DNA from: Streptomyces sp. SM11
Lineage (GTDB): Bacteria > Actinomycetota > Actinomycetes > Streptomycetales > Streptomycetaceae
DNA length: 64,000 bases
Reading direction: 5' to 3'
Assembly (NCBI RefSeq): GCF_002910905.1
Contig: NZ_NEUE01000293.1
Span: 16,242-80,241, forward strand
This document shows positions 41,152-49,476 of this stretch, one piece after another. The notes below the pieces were generated by a model. That model worked only from the letters and a program-made list of their open reading frames with translations. It ran no database searches and was not told where the DNA came from. The translations under genes and the position numbers were made by a program. The stretch's first letter is position 1; every line of letters starts with the position of its first letter.

Positions 41152-41256
41152 AAGGGGTCCCCCCAGAGACCTGAAGCGCGGGTTCCTTTACCTGCGCGTA
41201 CTAGTGACCCCCAGGCCGGCAAGGAGGTTGCGCCCCGGACGATTACAGTTCGGCAT

Positions 41257-41619
41257 ATGCCGAAGAAGCTTGTGATCAAGGTGACCGCCGGACCCGAGGC
41301 CGCCGAGCGCTGCTCCCAGGCCTTCACCGTGGCGGCCGTGGGCGTCGCCAGCGGTGTCGAGGTCTCGCTCTGGCTGACCGGGGAGTCCTCGTGGTTCGCG
41401 CTGCCGGGCCGGGCCGCCGAGTTCGAACTGCCGCACGCCGCCCCGCTGCCCGACCTGCTGGACTCGATCCTGGCGGGCGGCCGGATCACTCTGTGCACCC
41501 AGTGCGCGGCCCGGCGCGACATCACCGAGAAGGACGTGCTGGAGGGCGTACGCATCGCGGGGGCGCAGGTATTCGTGCAGGAGGCCATGGCGGACGGCGC
41601 CCAGGCGCTCGTCTACTGA
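41257..41619 (+). CDS. DsrE-family protein
   Basis: A 120-aa protein: KKLVIKVTAGPEAAERCSQAFTVAAVGVASGVEVSLWLTGESSWFAL and LCTQCAARRDITEKDVLEGVRIAGAQVFVQEAM. It has the DsrE/DsrF-like Rossmannoid fold with a central CTQC pair, suggesting persulfide or redox chemistry. TACAGT lies eight bases upstream of ATG 41257 and there is no ribosome site, so the message is probably leaderless. It is near the sulfurtransferase gene, which supports a role in sulfur handling (inference). Confidence 0.85.
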   Translation: MPKKLVIKVTAGPEAAERCSQAFTVAAVGVASGVEVSLWLTGESSWFALPGRAAEFELPHAAPLPDLLDSILAGGRITLCTQCAARRDITEKDVLEGVRIAGAQVFVQEAMADGAQALVY

Positions 41620-41640
41620 CCCGGCCGGGGCCCCGCCGCT

Positions 41641-41898
41641 TCAGTGGTGCTTCTTGCCGTCCAGCTCGTCCCACCACGCGTCGGACTTCGGGTCGCCGGA
41701 GGGGTCGTCCCACCAACGGTCCTCCGGGCCACGCCGGTTGGCGATCATCGCGGCGATCGGCGGGATCACCATGGCGACCACGCACATGCCGACGGCGACC
41801 GGCATGGACCACAGGCGCACCAAGGTCCAGGCGGACACGAACAGCGCGACGCATCCGCCCATCATGAGGAAGTAGTTCCGCCTGCGTCGGGCGTACAT
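41641..41898 (-). CDS. DUF3099 membrane protein
   Basis: An 85-aa protein: basic start MYARRRRNYFLMMGGC, two membrane segments (FLMMGGCVALFVSAWTLV, VAVGMCVVAMVIPPIAAMIAN) and the tail NRRGPEDRWWDDPSGDPKSDAWWDEL typical for the actinobacterial DUF3099 family. Function unknown. It is convergent with the DsrE gene (21 bp). Confidence 0.82.
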   Translation of the reverse strand: MYARRRRNYFLMMGGCVALFVSAWTLVRLWSMPVAVGMCVVAMVIPPIAAMIANRRGPEDRWWDDPSGDPKSDAWWDELDGKKHH

Positions 41899-42028
41899 GC
41901 TTCCAGCGTAGGCCTCCGGGCCGCCGGACGGCACGAAGGGCCGCACCTCGCGTCAGGTGGCGTCCAACCGTTCCTGGGGTGCGGCCCTCCGGCCGTTCTG
42001 TGTGCCGTGGAAAACGGCGTGCCGTGGG

Positions 42029-42316
42029 TCAGACGGCGATGGCGACCTCGGAGAGTCCGCCGGTCTGCGCGACGACCGTACGGTCGGCGCTGCCGCCCGG
42101 GACCAGGGCGCGGAGCGTCCAGGTGCCCTCGGCCGCGTAGAACCGGAACTGTCCGGTCGCCGAGGTCGGGACCTCGGCGGTGAACTCGCCGGTCGAGTCC
42201 AGGAGCCGTACGTAACCGGTGACGGGCTCGCCGTCGCGGGTCACGCTGCCCTGGATGGTGGTCTCACCGGGCTTGATCGTCGAAGCGTCGGGGCCACCGG
42301 CCTGTGCTCCACACAT
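42029..42316 (-). CDS. DUF1416 protein, partner of the sulfurtransferase
   Basis: A 95-aa beta-sandwich-like protein starting MCGAQAGGPDAS and continuing GETTIQGSVTRDGEPVTGYVRLLDSTGEFTAEVPTSATGQFRFYAAEGTWTLRALVPGG. The DUF1416 family nearly always follows the thiosulfate sulfurtransferase gene in actinobacteria, and the N-terminal Cys-Gly may be a persulfide acceptor (inference). The gene is 82 bp downstream of the sulfurtransferase on the same strand; direct TCGG/CATGTCGGC-type repeats fill the gap. Confidence 0.82.
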   Translation of the reverse strand: MCGAQAGGPDASTIKPGETTIQGSVTRDGEPVTGYVRLLDSTGEFTAEVPTSATGQFRFYAAEGTWTLRALVPGGSADRTVVAQTGGLSEVAIAV

Positions 42317-42398
42317 GGTTCTGTCCTTCTGGTCGGGTCGGTCGGGTCGGTCGGATCGGCCATGTCGGCCATGTCGGCCAGGACTCTGCCGGGTGGCG

Positions 42399-43238
42399 CT
42401 ACTTGTTGGCGCCGAGCTCGATCGGCACGCCGACGAGGGAGCCGTACTCGGTCCAGGAACCGTCGTAGTTCTTGACGTTCTCCTGGCCGAGCAGCTCGTG
42501 GAGCACGAACCAGGTGAGCGCGGAGCGCTCACCGATGCGGCAGTAGGCGATGGTGTCCTTCGCCAGGTCGACCTGCTCGGCCTCGTAGAGGGCCTTGAGC
42601 TCGTCGTCCGACTTGAAGGTGCCGTCGTCGTTGGCGTTCTTCGACCACGGGATGTTCCGGGCGCTCGGCACGTGGCCGGGGCGCTGCGACTGCTCCTGCG
42701 GGAGGTGGGCCGGGGCGAGCAGCTTGCCGCTGAACTCGTCGGGCGAGCGCACGTCGACCAGGTTCTGGCTGCCGATGGCCTTGACGACGTCGTCGCGGTA
42801 GGCGCGGATCGACTCGTCCTGCGGCTTGGCCGTGTACTGGGTGGCCGGGCGTGCCGGGACGACGTCGGTCAGGTCGCGGGAGTCGAGCTCCCACTTCTTG
42901 CGGCCGCCGTCGAGGAGCTTCACGTTCTCGTGGCCGTACAGCTTGAAGTACCAGTAGGCGTACGAGGCGAACCAGTTGTTGTTGCCGCCGTAGAGGACGA
43001 CCAGCGTGTCGTTGCCGATGCCCTTCTCGCCGAGCAGCTTCTCGAAGCCGGCCTGATCGACGAAGTCACGGCGGACCGGGTCCTGGAGGTCCTTGGTCCA
43101 GTCGATCCGGATCGCGTTCGTGATGTGGTTCTTCTCGTACGCCGAGGTGTCCTCGTCCACCTCGACGATGGCGACCTGCGGGTCGTCGATGTGGGCCTCG
43201 ACCCAGTCGGCGTCTACCAGGACGTCACTACGGCTCAT
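42399..43238 (-). CDS. Thiosulfate sulfurtransferase (rhodanese)
   Basis: A 279-aa two-domain rhodanese. The N-terminal domain is inactive (WFASYAYWYFKLYGHENVKLLDGGRKKW); the C-terminal one has the catalytic loop IAYCRIGERS with the persulfide Cys. The family transfers sulfane sulfur from thiosulfate to cyanide or protein acceptors; actinobacterial relatives are named CysA/SseA. GGAGGAG precedes ATG 43238. It lies downstream of a Cys-containing leader peptide, suggesting sulfur-dependent attenuation, and upstream of DUF1416. Confidence 0.92.
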   Translation of the reverse strand: MSRSDVLVDADWVEAHIDDPQVAIVEVDEDTSAYEKNHITNAIRIDWTKDLQDPVRRDFVDQAGFEKLLGEKGIGNDTLVVLYGGNNNWFASYAYWYFKLYGHENVKLLDGGRKKWELDSRDLTDVVPARPATQYTAKPQDESIRAYRDDVVKAIGSQNLVDVRSPDEFSGKLLAPAHLPQEQSQRPGHVPSARNIPWSKNANDDGTFKSDDELKALYEAEQVDLAKDTIAYCRIGERSALTWFVLHELLGQENVKNYDGSWTEYGSLVGVPIELGANK

Positions 43239-43375
43239 GTTGTTCTCCTCCGGGGCAGTCTGCGGCGGTGTGGTGCGAGATGCGGAGTTGCTGGGTGCGG
43301 GTGTACGCGCGGAGGCACGGAACGCGGCGCGTACGGGGCACGGCACCGGCCCTGACGACGGTCGAAGGGCCGGGA

Positions 43376-43401
43376 AGAAAACGGGACGGGCGCGAACGCC
43401 C
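43376..43401 (-). promoter_or_regulatory. Candidate attenuator hairpin after the leader peptide
   Basis: On the minus strand GGGCG-TTCG-CGCCC (43401-43388, UUCG tetraloop) follows the leader stop by a few bases and is followed at 43381-43378 by a TTTT run, rare here. It lies about 150 bp before the sulfurtransferase start. It could terminate or pause transcription depending on leader translation. Confidence 0.45.
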
Positions 43402-43404
43402 CGC

Positions 43405-43485
43405 TCAGAAGGTGCGACAGAGCATGGCGGCGACGCGGCACAGGTCTACTGCCCGCCGCTTCGTGAGATCCGCCTGTCGCTTCAT
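43405..43485 (-). CDS. Leader peptide upstream of the sulfurtransferase gene (26 aa)
   Basis: ATG 43485 opens a 26-codon frame: MKRQADLTKRRAVDLCRVAA followed by MLCRTF and TGA (43407-43405). It contains two cysteines, each followed by Arg (DLCR, MLCR), the pattern of the 'putative leader peptides' that stand upstream of sulfur-metabolism genes in Streptomyces. Translation would sense Cys (or Arg) tRNA charging and affect a downstream hairpin. It is 167 bp from the sulfurtransferase start on the same strand. Confidence 0.75.
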   Translation of the reverse strand: MKRQADLTKRRAVDLCRVAAMLCRTF

Positions 43486-43702
43486 GGGTCCGATCGTAGG
43501 GAGGTACGTACGGAGATGTCACCGTCGTGTCGCATGATGAGACACGATCGTCTGCTATGTGAGATGCAGGAGAGGTGGGTGGGCCCCGGACCCGCTGCCG
43601 GGCTCCCCCGATCCTTCCCTGCATCTGCGGACCGGACGCAGGCGTCTCACCATCCGGATCGGCCGGTCGGCCGAGGGGTCGGTCAGCCCGTCAAGGGGGC
43701 TT

Positions 43703-43757
43703 CGGTCAGCCGGTCAGCCGGTCAGCCGGTCAGCCGGTCAGCCGGTCAGCCGGTCAG
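43703..43757. repeat. Eight-bp tandem repeat (CGGTCAGC, 6.9 copies)
   Basis: Perfect head-to-tail CGGTCAGC units run from 43703 to 43757. The array overlaps the 3' end of the DUF2993 gene: the last residues (SLTG) and its TGA stop are encoded by the repeat, and further copies lie beyond the stop. Confidence 0.95.
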
Positions 43758-44435
43758 GGAAACGTCCGAGCCGGTCACCGATATCTCCAGGCCCTTCTCG
43801 GTCACCTTGACCTCCCGGAGCTCCAGGCCCTTCGGCAGTCCGTCGATGTCGCCCTCGAAGTCGGTCTTCTTGCGGACCAGTTCCTCGACGCCGGGGATTC
43901 CCTTGCCCGGCACCTCGTCCGCGCGCACCTTGATCGTGTGGCCGTCGACGCGGGTCACGGTCGACAGCACGCTGCGCGAGATCGGGCGGCCGAGGACCTC
44001 GACCGTGCCGGTGACCTTGGCCTTGCCGTTGCCGCCGTACTCCACGACGACGCCGTCACTGGCCGCCCCCGTCAGGTCCTCGTAGCTGACGAGCGCGGTG
44101 CCGGTGGCGCGGGTGGCCGTGGCGCTCCGGTAGCCGGAGCCGAGCTTCACGTCGTGCAGTTCGGCCCGGACCTCGCTGACCCGTATCGCCCGGCCGGCGG
44201 CGCTGGTCTCCATGCCGGTGAGGTTGACGTCGACCCGGTCGAGCTGCGAACCGGCGAGCTGGGCGAGGAAGGGGAAACCCTTGATCGAGATCTCCGTCGT
44301 GGCGGGACCGCCCCCGCTGATGGTGACCCGGTCCTCGGCCTCAGACTCGGCGAACCAGACGGCCGCGCGGTCGACGGCGATGAAGAGGCCGCCGAGCACC
44401 ACCACCAGAACCAGCAGTATTCGCAGTGCGCGCAT
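43746..44435 (-). CDS. DUF2993 (LmeA-like phospholipid-domain) protein
   Basis: A 229-aa membrane-anchored protein. Residues ~4-26 are a signal-anchor (RILLVLVVVLGGLFIAVDRAA); the rest is the DUF2993 fold: ISIKGFPFLAQLAGSQLDRVDVNLTGM, VSEVRAELHDVKLG, and VPGKGIPGVEELVRKKTDFEGDIDGLPKGLELREVKVTEKGLEISVTG. In mycobacteria a DUF2993 protein (LmeA) takes part in lipomannan elongation; here the role is unknown. The stop codon lies within an 8-bp repeat array. ATG 44435. Confidence 0.85.
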   Translation of the reverse strand: MRALRILLVLVVVLGGLFIAVDRAAVWFAESEAEDRVTISGGGPATTEISIKGFPFLAQLAGSQLDRVDVNLTGMETSAAGRAIRVSEVRAELHDVKLGSGYRSATATRATGTALVSYEDLTGAASDGVVVEYGGNGKAKVTGTVEVLGRPISRSVLSTVTRVDGHTIKVRADEVPGKGIPGVEELVRKKTDFEGDIDGLPKGLELREVKVTEKGLEISVTGSDVSLTG

Positions 44436-44522
44436 GTGTCGTTTCCCCACCCTGAGCCGATCGGTCCCCCTGGCGCCCGTGAGCCTACTGCCGCAGGAGG
44501 ACGCCCTGGTTGATCGACGAGT

Positions 44523-44553
44523 GACGGCCCCTCGTCGGTTCCCGGGGGCCGTC
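44523..44553 (-). terminator. Terminator between the membrane-protein gene and DUF2993
   Basis: GACGGCCCC and GGGGCCGTC arms surround a 13-nt loop, in the 170-bp gap downstream (minus strand) of the gene at 44606-45955. A GCGGTGGGTGGTGCG direct repeat (44570 and 44585) lies beside it. Confidence 0.6.
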
Positions 44554-44605
44554 AGCAGCCGCGACCGTACGGCGGTGGGTGGTGCGGCGGTGGGTGGTGC
44601 GGCGG

Positions 44606-45955
44606 TCAGAGGATGGCGCGGCCGATCAGGTAGACGGCCGGGGCCGCCGCGGTCAGCGGCAGTGCCACCCCGGCGGTCATGTGCACGAACCGGGACGGGT
44701 AGTCGTAGCTCGCCACCCGCAGCCCGACGATCGCGCACCCGCCCGCCGCAAGACCGAGCAGCGCGCCCTTCGCGCCGAAGTCGGTCAGACCGCCGACCGC
44801 GACGCCCGCGCCCGCACCGGCGAGCAGGGCCACCGCGACGGAGGCCGCGCCGGGCAGCGGGAGGGCACGGGCGAGCACGGCCGCCGCGACGGCCACCCCG
44901 CCGACCGCCACCGCGTCCGGGACCGCCGCGAGGTGTCCGCCGGCGAGTACCGCGAGGGACGCGGAGACGACGGTGGCCATCAGCCCGTACATCCGCTCGT
45001 CGGCCCCCGCGCGGCTGCGGAGCTGGAGGACCACGGTGAGCAGCACCCAGACGCCCAGGGTGCCCAGCAGCGCGGCGGGACCGTGCTCCCGGCCCGCCAC
45101 GAGCAGGGCGACATCGGCGACGAGCCCCCCGGCGAAGGCGAGCGCGATGCCCTGGCGGGCGGGCCACATCCCGTTGAGCCGGAACCAGCCGGCGGCCGTC
45201 ACCGCCTGGAGGAGCACCACCGGGACGAGCAGGGCGTACGGCCCGATCGCCGCGCCCCCCGCGAGCAGCAGGCCGAGGGCGGCGCTGAGCGCCGCGGGCC
45301 GCATCCCGGGCGCGATGATCGGTGAGCGCCCCTCGGCACGGGCCCGCTGGGCGTCGGTGATCCGGGCGTTGCCCAGCGTCGTGGGCGCGCTGTAGCCCGT
45401 GTCACCGGGCCCCGGCTGCCCGGCCGCGGGCTCGGGGACGGGCACGGGCACGGAGGCGGGTGCGGCCGCTGCGACCGGTGTGGCGGGCGTGGCCGGGACC
45501 TCGGGCGGCAGCGGGAAGGAGCCCGAGGCCCCCTGAGGCGGCAGATAGGCGGTGTCGGCCGCAGAGGGCCGGTACGGCTGCTGCGACTGGTGCTGCCCCG
45601 GGTGCTGCTGCTGGGGTTCTTGATACTGATACGGCTGCTGCGGCTGGTACGGGGGTTCCTGGTACGGCTGCTGGTACGGATCCGGCTGCTGCGGCTGCCC
45701 GTGCCCCTGCCCGTGCTCCCGCTCGTATCCCCGGCCCTGCGCCCGGTGGGGGTCGTCCGGGCGGATCGTCGGCTGGTACTGCGTGTCCCAGGTCGGCGCC
45801 TGCCACGTCTGCGTCGCACCCTGATCGAAGGCGGCCGGCTCCTGGGGCGAGGCGTGCTGCCCGGCCGTCCCGTCGGGCCAGTGCGGCGACGAAGGCTGCG
45901 GCTGCCGGTGCTCGGGATCGTACGGGTACGGGTACTGCTGATCGCTGCTGCTCAT
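44606..45955 (-). CDS. Polytopic membrane protein with Gln/Pro-rich cytoplasmic tail
   Basis: A 449-aa protein. The first ~200 residues are Gln/Pro/Tyr-rich and low-complexity (PYQQPYQEPPYQPQQPYQYQ), followed by a membrane domain (~215-449) with about eight helices (ALSAALGLLLAGGAAIGPYALLV, IALAFAGGLVADVALLVAG, LLGTLGVWVLLTVVLQL, and others). No transporter signature is visible. ATG 45955 lies close to the MoaD-like gene stop, so the two are probably co-transcribed. Function unknown. Confidence 0.78.
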   Translation of the reverse strand: MSSSDQQYPYPYDPEHRQPQPSSPHWPDGTAGQHASPQEPAAFDQGATQTWQAPTWDTQYQPTIRPDDPHRAQGRGYEREHGQGHGQPQQPDPYQQPYQEPPYQPQQPYQYQEPQQQHPGQHQSQQPYRPSAADTAYLPPQGASGSFPLPPEVPATPATPVAAAAPASVPVPVPEPAAGQPGPGDTGYSAPTTLGNARITDAQRARAEGRSPIIAPGMRPAALSAALGLLLAGGAAIGPYALLVPVVLLQAVTAAGWFRLNGMWPARQGIALAFAGGLVADVALLVAGREHGPAALLGTLGVWVLLTVVLQLRSRAGADERMYGLMATVVSASLAVLAGGHLAAVPDAVAVGGVAVAAAVLARALPLPGAASVAVALLAGAGAGVAVGGLTDFGAKGALLGLAAGGCAIVGLRVASYDYPSRFVHMTAGVALPLTAAAPAVYLIGRAIL

Positions 45956-45965
45956 GGCCTGCGGT

Positions 45966-46220
45966 TCACCCTCCTGCGAACGGCGGGAGCACCTCGACCG
46001 TGCCGCCCTCGGCAAGGCGTACGGTCTCATGCCCGCGGGTCCCGACGGGGTTCCCGTCGACGAGGAACGAGCACCGCCGGAGTACCTGGCTCAGTTCGCC
46101 GGGATGCCGTCTCCGCACGGCGTCGAGCGCCTCGGCGAGGGTCGCCGCCGCGTACGGTTCCTCCGCGGTGCCCGCGGCTGCCTTGGCCGCAGCCCAGTAG
46201 CGGATCGTCCCCGCTGCCAT
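45966..46220 (-). CDS. MoaD/ThiS-family sulfur-carrier protein
   Basis: An 84-aa beta-grasp protein ending in VLPPFAGG, the C-terminal Gly-Gly that is adenylated and thiocarboxylated in MoaD/ThiS carriers. Earlier segments IRYWAAAKAAAGTAEEPY and LVDGNPVGTRGHETVRLAEGGTVEVLPPF fit the fold. No moaE or thiG is nearby, so the pathway (molybdopterin, thiamine, or another) is undecided. Confidence 0.85.
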   Translation of the reverse strand: MAAGTIRYWAAAKAAAGTAEEPYAAATLAEALDAVRRRHPGELSQVLRRCSFLVDGNPVGTRGHETVRLAEGGTVEVLPPFAGG

Positions 46221-46278
46221 GGCGCCACTCCTTCGGTCGGTTCGTCGGACGCCTCGTGCGTCAGCTCTCCATGATGGG

Positions 46279-47196
46279 TCACGCGGGCGGCGCGGCCGTC
46301 GCCCAGTCGGCGATGCGGGCCAGGAGGGCGTCGTCCGCCGCGTTCTCCGCGTGGCCCATCCCCCGCTCCAGCCACAGCTCCGCGCCGGCGGGACCGGCCG
46401 CCTCCGCCAGCATCCTCGGGTGGTCCAGCGGGAAGTACGGGTCGCGGTCGCCGTGCACGAGGAGCAGCGGGGCCGGGGCGATGAGCGGGACCGCGGCGAC
46501 CGGTGGGAGCGGGACGGGGTCCCAGTCCTCGGTGGCGATACGGGTACGGAATCCGTAGCGGCCGACGAGGCGGCCCGTGGGGCGGGTGACCACCCAGTGG
46601 AGCCGGCGCATCGGGGCCGTCCCCCGGTAGTACCAGCGGGCGGGAGCACTGACGGAGACCACCACGTCCGAGTGCGCCCCCGTACTCCCAGTGCGCCCCT
46701 CGCGCGCCCGTACGCGTGCGGGCGTCTCCCCGAGGACGGATTCCGCCGTATACAGAGCGCCGTGCCGGAGCACCACGGAGCCGCCCATCGAGAACCCGAC
46801 CGTGACGACCCGGGTGTGTCCCAGCTCCCGCGCCCAGGCCACCGCCGCGGCCAGGTCCAGCACCTCGCGGTCGCCCACGGTGGAGCGCCCGCCGGACCTC
46901 CCGTGGCCCCGGAACGAGAACGTGATCACGGCCGCACGCTGGGCGAACGCCCGCGCGGCGCGACGTACGGCGGGACGGTCGGCCGAGCCGGTGAACCCGT
47001 GCGCGACGACGATCGCGGGGACCGTCGCGGGGGCCCCGTCCCTCTCGTCCTCCGGCGCCCCGGAACCCGCCGTACACGGTTCGTACACCGCCTCGACCCG
47101 CACGCCGTCATCGGTCAGCAAGGTGGCGCACCGTGGGGAAGGCGTGAGCAAGGGAACAGAAGAACCCGGGAATCGGCCCTCGGACACGGAACTCAT
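46279..47196 (-). CDS. Alpha/beta hydrolase
   Basis: A 305-aa hydrolase: AIVVAHGFTGSADRPAVRRAA (oxyanion region), nucleophile elbow VVTVGFSMGGSVVL (Ser in GFSMGG), acid in LLLVHGDRDPYFPLD, and His in ERGMGHAENAADD. It resembles cytosolic esterase/dienelactone-hydrolase-type enzymes. Substrate unknown. It lies upstream of the MoaD-like gene on the same strand and is divergent from glnR. Confidence 0.87.
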   Translation of the reverse strand: MSSVSEGRFPGSSVPLLTPSPRCATLLTDDGVRVEAVYEPCTAGSGAPEDERDGAPATVPAIVVAHGFTGSADRPAVRRAARAFAQRAAVITFSFRGHGRSGGRSTVGDREVLDLAAAVAWARELGHTRVVTVGFSMGGSVVLRHGALYTAESVLGETPARVRAREGRTGSTGAHSDVVVSVSAPARWYYRGTAPMRRLHWVVTRPTGRLVGRYGFRTRIATEDWDPVPLPPVAAVPLIAPAPLLLVHGDRDPYFPLDHPRMLAEAAGPAGAELWLERGMGHAENAADDALLARIADWATAAPPA

Positions 47197-47479
47197 GTGG
47201 GCTATTCTGCTGCGAAGAGGATCCGGGCAATGCAGCCCCCGGGTCCTTTTGTGCTTTACGGGCGTTGTTACGGCGACGTTTCCACAAGCTCAGCGGTCCC
47301 AGGGCGCGGGACCGCACCGTAAAACCCGCATGACGCGGGACGCATGACGTACGAAGCAATGCCGCATACTCCCCCGGGTCCGACCCGGGAGTGCCCCTCT
47401 CGCAGGGAACGAGGAGGACCGACGTAATGGGCGAGCGAACCGTGCAACACTATCGACCGAACCAGGCAGGTGGGCGGCG

Positions 47480-48301
47480 ATGAGTTCACTGCTGCTTCTG
47501 ACGAACGCACTCCAGCCGTCGACGGAGGTGCTCCCCGCCCTCGGGCTTCTGCTCCACAGCGTGCGGGTGGCCCCCGCCGAGGGCCCGGCCCTCGTGGACA
47601 CCCCGGGCGCCGACGTGATCCTCGTCGACGGGCGCCGCGACCTTCCGCAGGTCCGGTCGCTCTGTCAGCTGCTGCGGTCCACGGGACCCGGCTGTCCGCT
47701 GATCCTCGTCGTCACCGAGGGCGGCCTCGCGGCCGTCACCGCCGACTGGGGCGTCGACGACGTCCTGCTGGACACGGCGGGCCCGGCCGAGGTCGAGGCC
47801 CGGCTGCGGCTGGCCATGGGCCGCCGGCAGATCACCTCCGACGACTCCCCCATGGAGATCCGCAACGGCGACCTCTCCGTCGACGAGGCGACGTACAGCG
47901 CGAAACTCAAGGGCCGGGTCCTGGACCTGACCTTCAAGGAATTCGAACTGCTGAAATACCTCGCCCAGCATCCGGGCCGGGTGTTCACCCGCGCCCAGCT
48001 CCTCCAGGAGGTCTGGGGCTACGACTACTTCGGCGGTACGCGGACGGTCGACGTCCACGTGCGGCGGCTGCGCGCCAAGCTCGGCCCCGAGCACGAGTCG
48101 CTGATCGGCACCGTGCGCAACGTCGGCTACCGCTTCGTCACCCCGGAGAAGGTCGAGCGCGCGGCGGAGGAGGCGAAGGACCGGGCCGCCCAGCAGCAGC
48201 GACAGCGGCAGTCGGGGGAGGCGGAAGCCGTCGCCCGTTCGGAGCAGTCCCCGGCCGCCGGGGTGACGGAAGAAGCCCCGCTAGAGGCTGCCAAGAGGTA
48301 G
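47480..48301 (+). CDS. glnR: Nitrogen master regulator GlnR (orphan OmpR-family regulator)
   Basis: A 273-aa regulator beginning SSLLLLTNALQPSTEVLPAL and ADVILVDGRRDLPQVRSLCQ, which I recognise as Streptomyces GlnR. The receiver-like domain lacks a paired kinase. The C-terminal winged helix is unmistakable (LDLTFKEFELLKYLAQHPGR, VFTRAQLLQEVWGYDYFGG, TVDVHVRRLRAKLG). GlnR activates glnA, amtB and nas genes under nitrogen limitation. The tail is a long Gln/Ala/Glu-rich stretch. The upstream region (47197-47479) holds an ACTCCCCCGGGT/ACCCGGGAGT hairpin at 47368-47392. Confidence 0.93.
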   Translation: MSSLLLLTNALQPSTEVLPALGLLLHSVRVAPAEGPALVDTPGADVILVDGRRDLPQVRSLCQLLRSTGPGCPLILVVTEGGLAAVTADWGVDDVLLDTAGPAEVEARLRLAMGRRQITSDDSPMEIRNGDLSVDEATYSAKLKGRVLDLTFKEFELLKYLAQHPGRVFTRAQLLQEVWGYDYFGGTRTVDVHVRRLRAKLGPEHESLIGTVRNVGYRFVTPEKVERAAEEAKDRAAQQQRQRQSGEAEAVARSEQSPAAGVTEEAPLEAAKR

Positions 48302-48325
48302 GTCCATCCGCGTAGACTGCGGCGC

Positions 48326-49366
48326 GTGGCCAAGGTGACGCGGGACGATGTGGCAAGACTGGCGGGGACGTCGACCGCGGTCGTCAGCTACGTCATCAAC
48401 AACGGACCCCGGCCGGTCGCCCCGGCCACGCGCGAGCGGGTGCTCGCCGCGATCAAGGAGCTGGGCTACCGGCCCGACCGGGTCGCCCAGGCCATGGCCT
48501 CGCGCCGCACGGACCTCATAGGCATGATCGTGCCGGACGCCCGGCAGCCGTTCTTCGCGGAGATGGCCCACGCGGTCGAACAGGCCGCCGCCGAGCGCGG
48601 GAAAATGGTGCTCGTCGGCAACTCCGACTACCGCGACGAGCGCGAGGTCCACTATCTGCGGGCCTTCCTCGGGATGCGCGTCTCCGGGCTGATCCTGGTC
48701 AGCCAGGGCCCCAGCGAGCGCGCCGCCGCCGAGATCGAGGCCTGGGACGCCCGGGTCGTCCTGCTGCACGAGCGCCCCGAGGCGATCGACGACGTCGCCG
48801 TCGTCACCGACGACGTGGGCGGCGCCCAGCTCGCCACCCGCCACCTGCTGGAGCACGGCAACGCGTACGTGGCCTGCCTCGGCGGCACGGAGGAGACCCC
48901 GGTGGTCGGCGACCCGGTCGCCGACCACGTCGAGGGCTGGCGGCGGGCGATGCACGAGTCGGGCCGCTCCACGGAGGGCCGGCTGTTCCAGGCCCCGTAC
49001 AACCGTTACGACGCCTATCAGGTGGCCCTCGGGCTGCTGGCGGGCCCGGACCGGCCCCCGGCGATCTTCTGCGCCACGGACGACCAGGCCTTCGGCGTGC
49101 TGCGGGCCGCCCGTGAGCTGCGCATCGACGTGCCGGGCGAGCTGGCGGTGGCCGGCTTCGACGACGTGAAGGAGGCGGGCCTCACCGATCCGCCGCTGAC
49201 CACGGTCCACTCCGACCGCCCGGCGATGGCGCGGGCGGCGGTGGACCTGGTGCTGGACGACTCGCTCCGGGTCTCCGGATCGCGCCGGGAGCGGCTGAAG
49301 CAGTTCCCCTCCGCGCTGGTGGTCCGGCGCTCGTGCGGCTGCGGAGAGCCCTCGCCCTCGGCTTGA
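48326..49366 (+). CDS. LacI-family transcriptional regulator
   Basis: A 346-aa regulator. Residues ~1-50 form the LacI HTH with hinge (VTRDDVARLAGTSTAVVSYVINNGPRPV), followed by a periplasmic-binding-protein-like effector domain (IGMIVPDARQPFFAEMAHAVEQ, FCATDDQAFGVLRAARELRIDVPGELAVAGFDD). GTG 48326 is preceded by TAGACT at -10 distance and no ribosome site, so translation is probably from a leaderless message, 24 bp after glnR. The effector is unknown. Confidence 0.9.
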   Translation: MAKVTRDDVARLAGTSTAVVSYVINNGPRPVAPATRERVLAAIKELGYRPDRVAQAMASRRTDLIGMIVPDARQPFFAEMAHAVEQAAAERGKMVLVGNSDYRDEREVHYLRAFLGMRVSGLILVSQGPSERAAAEIEAWDARVVLLHERPEAIDDVAVVTDDVGGAQLATRHLLEHGNAYVACLGGTEETPVVGDPVADHVEGWRRAMHESGRSTEGRLFQAPYNRYDAYQVALGLLAGPDRPPAIFCATDDQAFGVLRAARELRIDVPGELAVAGFDDVKEAGLTDPPLTTVHSDRPAMARAAVDLVLDDSLRVSGSRRERLKQFPSALVVRRSCGCGEPSPSA

Positions 49367-49476
49367 CCCCGTTCACCTCTTCGGCTTTCGCCCTTTACAG
49401 CGGGCATACACGGTTCTTCCGGGCTTCTCAGGACGTACTCAGGCCCCTCTCATGTTCGCCGACCAGCCTGGTGCAC

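Noticed and set aside
43703..43757. Possible CRISPR-like array
   Set aside because: Units are 8 bp, contiguous and without spacers; it is a simple tandem repeat. No cas gene is in the window.
47266..47282. GlnR-box-like sequence (GTTAC-n6-GTTTC) upstream of glnR
   Set aside because: The second half is in the wrong orientation for the GTnAC-n6-GAAAC consensus, and one half-site pair is expected by chance.
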